The position numbers and the translations under genes are program-made. Of a stretch of 12,792 bases of DNA, positions 1 through 6,347 are shown in pieces. The stretch comes from JBOHDX01 sp050700835 (GTDB lineage: Bacteria; Actinomycetota; Actinomycetes; Propionibacteriales; Nocardioidaceae), in NCBI GenBank assembly GCA_050700835.1, contig JBOHDX010000161.1, forward strand, positions 1 to 12,792, in the 5' to 3' direction. Below the pieces are notes generated by a model. The model was not told where the DNA came from. It was given only the letters and a program-made list of their open reading frames with translations, and searched no databases. How positions within the stretch are numbered: the stretch's first letter is position 1; every line of letters begins with the position of its first letter.

Positions 1-92
1 TGGCCGGTCACCTCGAGCCCAAGTTCGTCAAGGCGGCAGAACGAAGTCAGATCAGCGCAGCCGAAGCCTGCGCCGACGGTAGCGTCGGGCAC
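1..92 (-). CDS. ISL3-family transposase, N-terminal part (runs off left edge)
   Basis: Read on the minus strand from a GTG at 92, the frame stays open to the window edge and gives 30 residues, with the segment DLTSFCRLDELGLEVTG at residues 14-30. I recognise this as the N-terminus of an actinobacterial group of ISL3-family DDE transposases, in which a Cys-rich zinc-binding region would follow beyond the edge. Such proteins catalyse cut-and-paste movement of their own insertion sequence. The frame abuts the abrupt end of an integrase gene at 116-118, which fits insertion of the element into that gene. The Shine-Dalgarno is weak (GAAAGA, about 7 bases before GTG), and the frame is open further upstream, so the exact start is uncertain. 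The inverted repeat of the element should lie between about 93 and 130 but cannot be defined without its other end. The opposite strand is also open here to a stop at 119; I treat that as a shadow. Identification is from memory of the family. Confidence 0.6.
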   Translation of the reverse strand, partial: MPDATVGAGFGCADLTSFCRLDELGLEVTG

Positions 93-115
93 GTCGAGGT
101 CTTTCAGGTGGAAGG

Positions 116-409
116 CTAGGAACCTCCCGCGAGGTCGCGGAGCTCGAGGTCGGTCAGCCACAGGTCGGCGAGATCGTCGAAGGCGCTCGAGGGCCGCAAG
201 ACCCCGGCACTCGGGATCGCCGGACGTTCGCGGATGCGCTCCATCAGGCGAGAACGCGCGGCGGCCGCAGTCGGCCCCATCGCTCGGACCTGGCGAAGTC
301 GGCCGTCGAGGTCACGAACACGGGTCTCCGCCACCACCCGGCCTTCTTCACGGCGCGTGTTGATCCCGCCGTGGGTGCCGATCGGGGTGCGCGGCCTTCC
401 GGTGCGCAT
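116..409 (-). pseudogene. int: Tyrosine-type phage/ICE integrase, truncated after 97 codons
   Basis: Tyrosine recombinases of this group are about 370-400 residues and catalyse integration and excision at att sites. Only the N-terminus remains here. It opens with MRTGRPRTPIGTHGGI, typical of actinobacterial integrases, followed by the small basic N-terminal domain (residues about 24-62, the region where family members show a VAETRVRDLDG-type strand) and the beginning of the SAM-like core-binding domain (AFDDLADLWLTDLELRDLA, about residues 76-94). In relatives the sequence continues with GT and a helix; here it ends GGS-stop at 116-118 and the following DNA reads as a transposase start. The catalytic domain with its Arg-His-Arg-Tyr residues is absent, so the product cannot recombine DNA. 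The ATG at 409 overlaps the excisionase stop by one base (TGATG), implying translational coupling. Insertion is the simplest cause; a deletion junction is the alternative. Confidence 0.8.
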
Positions 410-642
410 CAGCCGGCCCGGCGTGGGTGCCGCTCGGCGTCATCGGCCTCGAGTTGCGCGAGCCAGGCGTCGACTTCCCTGACTCGGAACCGGAGCTCAC
501 GGCCGACGCGGAACCCGCGAGGGCCTCGGCCCTGAGTGCGCTGGTCGTACAGGGTCTGGACGGTGACGCCGAGCTGGGCGGCGAGCTGGGACAGGGTGAG
601 GACGGGGCCGAGCCCCGTCTCGGGGTGTGTTGTGGTCGTCAT
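409..642 (-). CDS. Excisionase-like HTH DNA-binding protein
   Basis: This 77-residue protein (from the ATG at 642) carries a MerR/excisionase-type winged helix-turn-helix: LTLSQLAAQLGVTVQTLYD at about residues 15-33, then GPRGFRVGRELRFRVREVDAWLAQLE, the pattern of helix_turn_helix domain 17. Such proteins bend att DNA and steer the neighbouring integrase towards excision. It sits immediately upstream of the integrase remnant with a one-base stop/start overlap. The start is ambiguous. The frame continues upstream to a GTG at 750 that has a good Shine-Dalgarno (AGGAG, six bases before it), which would add 36 residues without obvious domain character (total 113). The ATG at 642 has no clear ribosome site but gives the usual family length and is preceded by a perfect inverted repeat. 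I prefer 642 by protein content. Whether the gene is still expressed is unknown. Confidence 0.75.
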   Translation of the reverse strand: MTTTTHPETGLGPVLTLSQLAAQLGVTVQTLYDQRTQGRGPRGFRVGRELRFRVREVDAWLAQLEADDAERHPRRAG

Positions 643-657
643 GCACACCAGGTGTGC
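643..657. promoter_or_regulatory. Perfect 7-bp inverted repeat before the excisionase ATG
   Basis: GCACACC and GGTGTGC flank a single central base directly next to the ATG at 642. A symmetric site in this place suits an operator for a dimeric repressor, possibly autoregulation, but the binding protein is unknown and the function is inferred only from symmetry and position. Confidence 0.4.
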
Positions 658-757
658 GAGGCGTGCCGTGGTCGACCGAGATCTGCCGAGACGGACAGGG
701 AGCGCCTGCCAGCCGATCGACTTTGTGCTGACTTTCTGCTGAGTTGCCACTGCCTGC

Positions 758-771
758 TCCTGAATTCAGGA
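758..771. promoter_or_regulatory. 14-bp perfect palindrome between the tRNA 3' end and the excisionase
   Basis: TCCTGAATTCAGGA is its own reverse complement. It lies 27 bases from the tRNA CCA end and overlaps the AGGAG that serves the alternative GTG start at 750. Candidate roles are an operator, or an arm site for integrase or excisionase beside the att junction. No partner copy is visible in the window. Confidence 0.4.
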
Positions 772-798
772 TCCGTGCAGGCCACTGACCAGCGAGTC

Positions 799-875
<77 letters not shown>

Positions 876-973
876 CTATAGGGATGTCGCCGCTTGATCT
901 CGGACCGGTTGAGCACTCGGTCGGACCCCGCGACGGCGTCCCAAGATATCACGCAGGGTGGGGCGGATCGCCG

Positions 974-1822
974 TCAGTCACCGACCGCAGGGCGGTGCTC
1001 GGCGTCGCTCCCGATGGCGGCACCTGGCAGCTCGGTCTGCTCACCCTCGACGTGCCCGGACGTCCACGTGCCAGGCGCGGCAAGGTCGACGGTACGGATG
1101 GTTCGCGTCGCCTTCGGCTTGCCGACGTACGTGGGCAACGTGACTGGCAGCGGGTCCCACAAAGAGCCACCATCGGCGGTGGTGACCGCCACCGCGGTGG
1201 TGGTCTGCTCGATCAGTGCGGCCTCGAGAACGACCGTGGGTTCGTCGTCGGGCTCGTCACCGGCCGGCGCGGGTCGGGTGCCGTAGGCCGAGTCGACCCG
1301 GGCGGCACGATGCGACTGCCCGTCGCGGTCAGGGTCGCCGGCGGCGGCGTTGGCCACCACCCGCGTCCAGGTCGCATCGGTCTCGCGGGACACCTGCAGA
1401 CGGCAGGCGACGAGCCAGGCCAGCACGAGGGCGACCGGGATGACCGGGGTCCACAAGGGGAGCACGCCGACCACGGCCGCGGCGCCGACGACCGCTACAG
1501 CGCCAAGCAACGACAGCAGGGTTCGGCGGCGGCGACGGGCCGCCAGCCGGGCGGCGGACCGCGACGGCGGCGCGACGGCAACCACCGGCTCGGCCTCCGG
1601 CCGCGACGGCTTGAGCAGGCGTGGCTCGGCCAAGGGACGCGAGGGCGCCAGGACGGTACGCCCGGACACCCGAGGCGCACGCCGGCCGAGCACCCGCATG
1701 GCCTGAGAGAACGACTCGATGGACCTGGCTCGCATTGCCTCGTCGTAGCGCTTCAGCGCCAGCGGAACGAGATAGAACGCCCAGGCCACGACCACCGCGG
1801 CGAAGATCAAGCCCGTATACAC
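974..1822 (-). CDS. sepX: SepX/GlpR, membrane receptor of the MoeA-like Glp; division protein
   Basis: The product (282 residues) begins MYTGLIFAAVVVAWAFYLVP, the diagnostic N-terminal helix of the SepX (Streptomyces) / GlpR (Corynebacterium) family, followed by KRYDEAMRARSIESFSQAMRVLGRR (about 24-48), also conserved. A Pro/Arg-rich linker (about 50-100) leads to two further hydrophobic helices (about 101-120 and 125-142), then a soluble C-terminal region of about 140 residues, rich in acidic and Thr/Ser residues, with no domain I recognise. The family binds the gephyrin/MoeA-like protein Glp and takes part in septum formation and envelope growth; the glp gene is in the same cluster (3660-4904). 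The GTG at 1822 is chosen because it places the first helix at the N-terminus. There is no near Shine-Dalgarno, but a TACGGT element sits seven bases before it, so a leaderless message is likely. The role is known for the family and inferred here. Confidence 0.85.
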   Translation of the reverse strand: MYTGLIFAAVVVAWAFYLVPLALKRYDEAMRARSIESFSQAMRVLGRRAPRVSGRTVLAPSRPLAEPRLLKPSRPEAEPVVAVAPPSRSAARLAARRRRRTLLSLLGAVAVVGAAAVVGVLPLWTPVIPVALVLAWLVACRLQVSRETDATWTRVVANAAAGDPDRDGQSHRAARVDSAYGTRPAPAGDEPDDEPTVVLEAALIEQTTTAVAVTTADGGSLWDPLPVTLPTYVGKPKATRTIRTVDLAAPGTWTSGHVEGEQTELPGAAIGSDAEHRPAVGD

Positions 1823-1829
1823 ATACCGA

Positions 1830-1835
1830 ACCGTA
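1830..1835 (-). promoter_or_regulatory. Probable -10 element for leaderless sepX
   Basis: On the minus strand TACGGT (TANNNT type) ends seven bases before the GTG at 1822, so transcription would start at or very near the start codon. The 101-nt region between rimJ and sepX contains no closer Shine-Dalgarno (nearest GGAG about 17 bases away). No clear -35 is visible. Inference from sequence only. Confidence 0.45.
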
Positions 1836-1923
1836 GGTGGCTCCGGGCCCGCCTCGGCGCTCCTACCCCGGTGTGTCGGCTGAGAACTTGTGTGACTGGT
1901 GTGGCGGGAGGTGCTCCGTCGGG

Positions 1924-2658
1924 TCAGCCCGCGCCAGCAGTCGGGTGCCGGGACGGATCGCGTTCGCCGCTGGTCGTCGCGGCCGGAGCCGGAGAAGCAG
2001 GCGGGGAGGTCGGCGCGGCAGGAGGGGGAGAAGTAGGCGGGGGGGGTGAGACGGAAGGGACGGCAATCGGCCGCGCGAGCCGCCCGGTCAGGCCGCCCGT
2101 CGGCAGCTCCTCCACCGTCAACGCACACAGCAGGTGGTCGCGCCACGCGCCGTCGATGTGCAGGTAGCGAGGCGCCAGCCCCTCGCGGCGGAAGCCGAGC
2201 TTGTCGACCACCCGCAGGCTCGCGGTGTTCTCTGGCCGGATGGCGATCTCCACCCGGTGCAGGTCGAGGTCCTGCAAGCAGTGGTCGACGACCAGAGCCA
2301 CCGCTGTGGTCGTGATGCCGCGCCCGGCGAGGTCGCGGTCGATCCAGTAGCCGACCTGCACCCATTGGGCCGAGCCACGGGTGAGGCCGGTCAACGTCAC
2401 CTGTCCGACCAGTTGGCCGTCGTACAACGTGACCAGCACCAGCCCACGACCGTCTCGGGCCTGCCGCCGGGCGTCTCGCACCATCGCGCGAAACGACGAC
2501 GCCACCGACGGGTTGCCGGGCGGCATGGTCGCCTCCCACGGTCGCAGCCAGGCAACGTTGCGGGCTCGGACCTCACGCCACGCGCCGGCGTCGCGCCGAC
2601 GGATCGGCCGCACCCCGACCCGACCGTGTCGGAGCAGCTCGGGCCACTCGATGCTCAC
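1924..2658 (-). CDS. rimJ: RimJ/RimL-type GNAT N-acetyltransferase with Pro-rich tail
   Basis: Residues 10-185 form a GNAT acetyltransferase fold of the RimJ/RimL class, which moves acetyl from acetyl-CoA to the N-terminal amino group of proteins such as ribosomal proteins. Visible marks: WLRPWEAT (37-44), QVGYWIDRDLAGRG (101-114, including the acetyl-CoA pyrophosphate loop RDLAGRG), and ENTASLRVVDKLGFRREG (143-160), the classic C-terminal motif. After residue 200 the protein departs from the family and runs through about 45 residues of Pro/Ala/Ser/Thr low-complexity sequence, starting at an eight-C tract (coding strand) at 2039-2046. The ATG at 2658 overlaps the mogA stop as ATGA, so it is translationally coupled to the molybdenum-cofactor genes. 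RimJ is regularly found between glp and sepX/glpR in Actinobacteria; its true substrate there is not known to me. Confidence 0.88.
   Translation of the reverse strand: MSIEWPELLRHGRVGVRPIRRRDAGAWREVRARNVAWLRPWEATMPPGNPSVASSFRAMVRDARRQARDGRGLVLVTLYDGQLVGQVTLTGLTRGSAQWVQVGYWIDRDLAGRGITTTAVALVVDHCLQDLDLHRVEIAIRPENTASLRVVDKLGFRREGLAPRYLHIDGAWRDHLLCALTVEELPTGGLTGRLARPIAVPSVSPPPPTSPPPAAPTSPPASPAPAATTSGERDPSRHPTAGAG
2039..2046 (-). repeat. Eight-base C homopolymer inside rimJ
   Basis: G8 on the plus strand, C8 in the coding strand, encodes part of the SPPPP stretch at residues 204-208, exactly where the conserved acetyltransferase domain ends and the low-complexity tail begins. Such tracts can slip in replication or sequencing. 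The Pro/Ser/Thr-rich reading kept here is the most protein-like of the three frames. Confidence 0.6.
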
Positions 2659-3203
2659 GGCTGCGCCCCTTGCCCGGTGCTGCCGTCGACGTGGTCTGCG
2701 CCGCGGATCTGGTCGACCGCATGTCGTAGCACCGGCTCGAGCACGGCGAGCCCGTCACGGACGCCCCCACGCGAACCAGGGAGATTGACGACGAGGGTAC
2801 GACCGGCCACGCCGGCCACACCCCGCGACAGCATCGCCGTGGGTACGCCCGCGGACACGCCGTGCTGCCGGATGGCCTCGGCGATGCCGGGGACCTCGCG
2901 GTCCAGGACAGACCGGGTCGCCTCGGGGGTCGCATCGGTCGGGCTGATGCCGGTGCCGCCCGTGGTCACCACCAGGTCGACCCCGTCGGAGACTGCCCTG
3001 CGCAGCGCCTCCTCGACCGGCTCGCCGTCCGGCACCACGACCGGAACAGGCGTGTCGAAACCCCACGCCAGCAAGGCTTCCACGATGAGCGGGCCGCCGG
3101 TGTCGGCGTAGACCCCGGCGGCAGCACGGTTGGACGCGGTGATCACGACCGCGCAACGGACCAGCGCCTTCTGCGAAGACTCAGCCGGGTCGTGACCAGT
3201 CAC
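2655..3203 (-). CDS. mog: MogA/MoaB-type molybdopterin adenylyltransferase
   Basis: The protein (182 residues from GTG 3203) matches the MogA/MoaB family, which adenylylates molybdopterin before molybdate insertion by MoeA. Seen in sequence: CAVVITASNRAAAGVYADTGG near the N-terminus, the hallmark TTGGTGISPTDATPE in the centre, and NLPGSRGGVRDGL near the C-terminus. It lies between moaC and rimJ, overlapping both. Start choice: GTG at 3203 has GCGGAG with about six bases of spacing and leaves a 23-base overlap with moaC. GTG at 3218 (five codons longer) has only a weak ribosome site and a 38-base overlap. The conserved domain begins well after both. With moaC and the MoeA-like gene it forms a late-pathway molybdenum-cofactor set, although the early enzyme MoaA and molybdopterin synthase are not in this window. 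Confidence 0.9.
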   Translation of the reverse strand: MTGHDPAESSQKALVRCAVVITASNRAAAGVYADTGGPLIVEALLAWGFDTPVPVVVPDGEPVEEALRRAVSDGVDLVVTTGGTGISPTDATPEATRSVLDREVPGIAEAIRQHGVSAGVPTAMLSRGVAGVAGRTLVVNLPGSRGGVRDGLAVLEPVLRHAVDQIRGADHVDGSTGQGAQP

Positions 3204-3660
3204 CGCTGGCTCCGCCACTCTTGCTCTGCACCGCGATGTCGGTGATGACTGCCGCCTTGTCCACCGCCTTGACCATGTCCACGAGTGCGAGCGCGGCGAC
3301 CGACACCGCGGTCAACGCCTCCATCTCGACACCGGTCCGGTCGGTGGTGCGCACCGTGGCCGTGATCGCCACCCCGTCGTCCTCGACGTCGAGGTCGACG
3401 GTGATGCCGGTGATCGCGAGCGGGTGACACAGCGGCACGAGGTCCGGCGTCCGCTTGGCGCCCATGATCCCGGCAACCCGAGCGACCGCGAGCGCGTCGC
3501 CCTTGGGCAGACCGCTGCCACGCAGCAAGGTGACGACCCGGGGCGACACGAGCACCTTGCCGACAGCGACGGCAGTGCGGGCGGTCTCCGCCTTGGCGGA
3601 CACGTCCACCATCCTGGCGGCGCCGCGCTCGTCGACGTGGGTGAGATCGGGTTTGTCCAT
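3181..3660 (-). CDS. moaC: MoaC, cyclic pyranopterin monophosphate synthase
   Basis: This 159-residue protein has the whole MoaC fold. Motifs seen are ARVAGIMGAKRTPDLVPLCHPL (60-81), which carries the conserved Lys69 and the LCHP histidine, and the active-site segment DRTGVEMEALTAVSVAAL (107-124), followed by DMVKAVDK (128-135) with its catalytic lysine. MoaC rearranges the 3',8-cyclo-dihydroGTP made by MoaA into cyclic pyranopterin monophosphate, the first stable precursor of the molybdenum cofactor, in the cytosol. Length is standard. Its ATG overlaps the stop of the upstream MoeA-like gene by one base (TGATG), so the two are likely co-translated, and the 3' end overlaps mog. No truncation or missing residue is evident. 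Confidence 0.96.
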   Translation of the reverse strand: MDKPDLTHVDERGAARMVDVSAKAETARTAVAVGKVLVSPRVVTLLRGSGLPKGDALAVARVAGIMGAKRTPDLVPLCHPLAITGITVDLDVEDDGVAITATVRTTDRTGVEMEALTAVSVAALALVDMVKAVDKAAVITDIAVQSKSGGASGDWSRPG

Positions 3661-4904
3661 CAGAAGTCCCGGTCGAGCACCAGCACGTTGGCGGTGTCGC
3701 CGCGCGACATCTCGCCGACCTTGTCCGGGATCACGACCAGCGCGTTGGCCTTGGCGAGTCCGCCGATCATGTGCGAGCCGGCGCCGCCGACCGGGGTCAC
3801 CATCGCACCGCGGGCGCTCATCTCGAAGCTGGCCCGGACGTACTGGCGGCGTCCGCGCAATGAGCGGATGTCCTGGGTGAGCGCGGCCTGAACCAGCGGA
3901 CGGCGGTAGGGCAGCCGCCCCATCATCCGGCGGAGCGCGGGAACCACGAAGACCTCGAACGAGACGTACGCCGACACCGGGTTGCCCGGCAACGTGAAGA
4001 TCGGGGTGCCGTCCTCGCCGACCCGGCCGAAGCCTTGGGGCTTGCCCGGCTGCATCGCCACCTCGCAGAACTCCACCGTGCCGAGCCGTCCGAGCACGTC
4101 CTTGACGACGTCGTAGTCCCCCTTGCTGACGCCACCGCTGGTGACCACTGCGTCGGCACGCACCAGCTGGTCGGACAGGGCGTCGGAGAACTCCTGCGGG
4201 TCGTCGGAGACGATGCCGACCCGGTAGGGGATGCCGCCCGTGGCGCGGACTGCGGCGGCCAGCATGAAGCTGTTGCCGTCATATATGGAGTCGACGTCCA
4301 GCTTCGTGCCGGGCTCACGCAGCTCGCTGCCGGTCGACAGGACCACGATCCGCGGCCGCGGGCGGGCCCGGGCGGTCGAGCGGCCGATCGAGGCCAGGAG
4401 GCCGATCTCCCGTGGCCCGAGGACGGTCCCCTCGGCGGCGACCACATCGCCGGCGCTGACGTCCTCACCGGCGGGACGGACGTGCTGCGAGGGCTCGGGG
4501 GCCTGGAAGATCCGGACGTTGGCGGTGCCGCCGTCCGTCCACTCCACCGGCACGATGACGTCGGCGCCGGAGGGCAGGGCGGCGCCGGTCATGATCTTGA
4601 CCGACGTGCCTGGGGCGAGCGCGTACGCCCGAGCTGAACCGGCGGCCGACTCTCCCACCACCGGCAGGTGGATGGGGCGCTCCTGCGTGGCGTCGACCAC
4701 GTCGACGTGGCGCACGGCGTAGCCGTCCATCGCGGAGTTCGTGAACCGGGGCAGGTCGATCGGGGACAGGATGTCCTCGCACAACGGCAGTCCGACCGCG
4801 TCCTGCAGGGGCTGGTCGTAGGGCTGCAACGGCGACAGCGAGTCGATGATCGCGCGCAAGTGGTCGTCGACCGACCGCAGGGTCTCCGACGCAGCATCAG
4901 CCAT
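3660..4904 (-). CDS. glp: MoeA-like molybdotransferase / gephyrin-like Glp
   Basis: The 414-residue protein is a complete MoeA/gephyrin homologue. It has an N-terminal MoeA domain with NSAMDGYAV (56-64) and MTGAALPSGADVIVPVE (105-121), a molybdopterin-binding central domain with STGSELREPG (190-199), DGNSFML (209-215), TSGGVSKGDYD (255-265) and PGKPQGFG (286-293), the LPGNPVSA turn (305-312), and a C-terminal domain (about 330-414). MoeA inserts molybdate into adenylylated molybdopterin. In Actinobacteria the copy located beside rimJ and sepX/glpR is Glp, which binds the membrane protein GlpR and joins the division machinery. Position here favours Glp, while the adjoining moaC and mog suggest it may keep cofactor activity too. 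Start ATG 4904: a TTAGGG ribosome site overlaps the stop of the uridylyltransferase ten bases upstream. A longer open frame to 5021 lies inside that gene and is rejected. Confidence 0.9.
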   Translation of the reverse strand: MADAASETLRSVDDHLRAIIDSLSPLQPYDQPLQDAVGLPLCEDILSPIDLPRFTNSAMDGYAVRHVDVVDATQERPIHLPVVGESAAGSARAYALAPGTSVKIMTGAALPSGADVIVPVEWTDGGTANVRIFQAPEPSQHVRPAGEDVSAGDVVAAEGTVLGPREIGLLASIGRSTARARPRPRIVVLSTGSELREPGTKLDVDSIYDGNSFMLAAAVRATGGIPYRVGIVSDDPQEFSDALSDQLVRADAVVTSGGVSKGDYDVVKDVLGRLGTVEFCEVAMQPGKPQGFGRVGEDGTPIFTLPGNPVSAYVSFEVFVVPALRRMMGRLPYRRPLVQAALTQDIRSLRGRRQYVRASFEMSARGAMVTPVGGAGSHMIGGLAKANALVVIPDKVGEMSRGDTANVLVLDRDF

Positions 4905-4914
4905 GCCCACAACC

Positions 4915-6294
4915 CTAACCGGACAGCACCGTCCCTTCGGCCACGGTGGACGGTCGGCCCTGGTCCTCGAGCTCGACCCGGCCCTGGACAGTGACTCGCG
5001 GCCCGAACGTCCAGTCGCCATGAACGTCCAGCGCGACGGCGCCCACCATCGACGGCACGCCCGCCGACACTCGCGGCTCGAAGTCGCCGACCTTGCCGAA
5101 GTAGGTGGGGTCGAGGCGTACCAGGGGAGCCTCGTCGACCATGGGCCGCAGAGTGTGGTCGGCGCGCAGCTCGTAGACGTCCGAGCGGGTCAGCAGCAGG
5201 TCGTCGGTGGTCTTCACCGGCAGGAACCGCGACCGTGGCACCGCGATCGCCCGGGCACCTTCGAACACCTCGACGGCGGCTCCCATCGCGGTCTCGATCT
5301 GCACCACCTCCGGTGAGGTGTCGTCGGTGGGGTCGACGGTCTTGACGTTGCGGATCAGCGGGAGGCCGAGCACGCCGTCCCGCTCCTCGAGCGCGCGCGC
5401 GACGGCTGTGAGATCGAGCCACAGGTTGTTCGTGTGGAAGTACGGATGGCGCTCGGTGTCGGCGGCCGCGTCCGCGTCCTCCGGCCGGATCTGTGCGCTG
5501 TCGCGCAGGACGAGCCGGCCGTCGGACTTGCGTACCACGAGGTGACCGCCCTTGCGGTCCGCGGGGGTACGCCGGCACACCTCGGCGGCGTAGGGCGCAC
5601 CGGAGTGGGCGAACCAGGACGCGATCGCCGGGTCGGGCGTGGCCCCCAGGTTGTCGGAGTTGGACACCGAGGCGTAGCGGAACCCGGCGTCGACCAACGC
5701 CGACAGAACGCCGGACACCTCCAACGCGGTGTAGAGGTCGCCATGCCCGGGTGGACACCACTCCAGCGACGGGTCCGAGGGCCACCGGACCGGCATCAGG
5801 TCGTCGGTGCGCAGCTTGGGCTCTTGGTTCTGCAGGAAGTCGACCGGGAGCCCGGCCACCGGGAGGTGCGGGTAGGCGGCCAACGCGTCGAGCGTGTCCT
5901 CGCGGGTCCTGAAGCTGTTCATGAACAGCAGCGGCAGCGGCACGTCGAGCGCGGCGCGGGCACTCAGCACCTGCCGGACGATGAGGTCGAGGAAGGTCAG
6001 GTCGTCACGCACCGTGAGTAGTGACTTCGCCCGGTGGAGCCCCATCGACGTGCCGAGGCCACCGTTCAGCCTGATCACCGCTGTCCGCGCGAAGGCATCT
6101 CGCTCGTCCGGGGTGTGCGGCAGGTCGGCGAGCTGGGTCGGGTCCGTCAGGGGCGACACGTCGGCCTCGTCGATCGTGCCGGTCGCCCCCTGCTCGAGCT
6201 GCGCGTAGTAGTGCGCGAAGACGTCCACGGCGCGGGCCGGCACACTGGCCGCGGCCATGATCTGGCGGGCGCGCTCCAGCCCTTCGGCGCTCAA
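4915..6294 (-). CDS. UDPGP-family (eukaryotic-type) UTP-glucose-1-phosphate uridylyltransferase
   Basis: The product makes UDP-glucose from glucose-1-phosphate and UTP. Its motifs belong to the UDPGP family (eukaryotic UGP2 type), not the short bacterial GalU: VIRLNGGLGTSMG (73-85) with the following conserved AKSLL, LLFMNSFRTREDT (122-134), EWCPPGHGDLYTAL, SVSNSDNLGA, FHTNNLW, and VQIETAMGAAVEVF followed by FLPVKTTDDLLL. Length, about 459 residues, fits the family. The 5' end is unusual. In this frame the only early starts are TTG 6294 and ATG 6258, yet the homologous-looking segment AEGLERARQIM lies before 6258. A well-placed ATG at 6320, preceded by a TAGGGT -10, is out of frame by one base and hits TGA after nine codons (MTEQHGPGR). 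I report the open frame from TTG; the intended start may be 6320 with an indel. It heads the minus-strand run, ten bases before glp. Confidence 0.88.
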   Translation of the reverse strand: MSAEGLERARQIMAAASVPARAVDVFAHYYAQLEQGATGTIDEADVSPLTDPTQLADLPHTPDERDAFARTAVIRLNGGLGTSMGLHRAKSLLTVRDDLTFLDLIVRQVLSARAALDVPLPLLFMNSFRTREDTLDALAAYPHLPVAGLPVDFLQNQEPKLRTDDLMPVRWPSDPSLEWCPPGHGDLYTALEVSGVLSALVDAGFRYASVSNSDNLGATPDPAIASWFAHSGAPYAAEVCRRTPADRKGGHLVVRKSDGRLVLRDSAQIRPEDADAAADTERHPYFHTNNLWLDLTAVARALEERDGVLGLPLIRNVKTVDPTDDTSPEVVQIETAMGAAVEVFEGARAIAVPRSRFLPVKTTDDLLLTRSDVYELRADHTLRPMVDEAPLVRLDPTYFGKVGDFEPRVSAGVPSMVGAVALDVHGDWTFGPRVTVQGRVELEDQGRPSTVAEGTVLSG

Positions 6295-6327
6295 CGGCCC
6301 GGCCCGTGCTGCTCGGTCATGCGGGTC

Positions 6328-6333
6328 ACCCTA
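6328..6333 (-). promoter_or_regulatory. Probable -10 of the uridylyltransferase/glp unit
   Basis: TAGGGT on the minus strand ends seven bases before the ATG at 6320. The same bases could act as a Shine-Dalgarno (AGGGTG), but the spacing repeats that seen before the cyclo-ligase and sepX and suits a leaderless start. No convincing -35 is seen. Confidence 0.4.
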
Positions 6334-6347
6334 GGGCCCGGCGCGAC

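Larger units (their letters stand above)
1..798 (-). mobile_element. Remnant of a tRNA-integrated element, disrupted by an ISL3-type IS
   Basis: An excisionase-like gene (409-642) and a truncated tyrosine-integrase start (116-409) lie directly beyond the 3' end of a tRNA-Ala gene and read away from it. This is the classical layout of an actinobacterial integrative element or prophage inserted in a tRNA 3' end, with the intact tRNA (including its CCA) rebuilt at one att junction. The element would extend leftwards out of the window. Its second att copy, a repeat of part of the tRNA 3' half, is not visible here, so the core sequence cannot be set. Because the integrase is broken by an apparent transposase gene, self-excision seems unlikely unless a helper integrase is present. 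Confidence 0.6.

Noticed and set aside
3..119. Plus-strand open frame at the left edge ending at a stop at 117-119
   Set aside because: The opposite strand here reads as a recognisable transposase N-terminus; the plus frame has no start in the window and no family resemblance.
876..973. Promoter of tRNA-Ala between sepX and the tRNA
   Set aside because: No -35/-10 pair with sensible spacing; the TATAGG next to the tRNA 5' end is too close to serve as -10.
1850..1885. A GACAC pentamer (WhiA-like) and GTCACAC/ACACAAGT sequences before sepX
   Set aside because: Too short to distinguish from chance in 100 bases; no second conserved element was seen.
4589..5785. Minus-strand frame of 398 codons overlapping the uridylyltransferase and glp
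   Set aside because: Same strand, other frame than two genes with strong motifs; composition is Arg/Pro/Ala shadow sequence.
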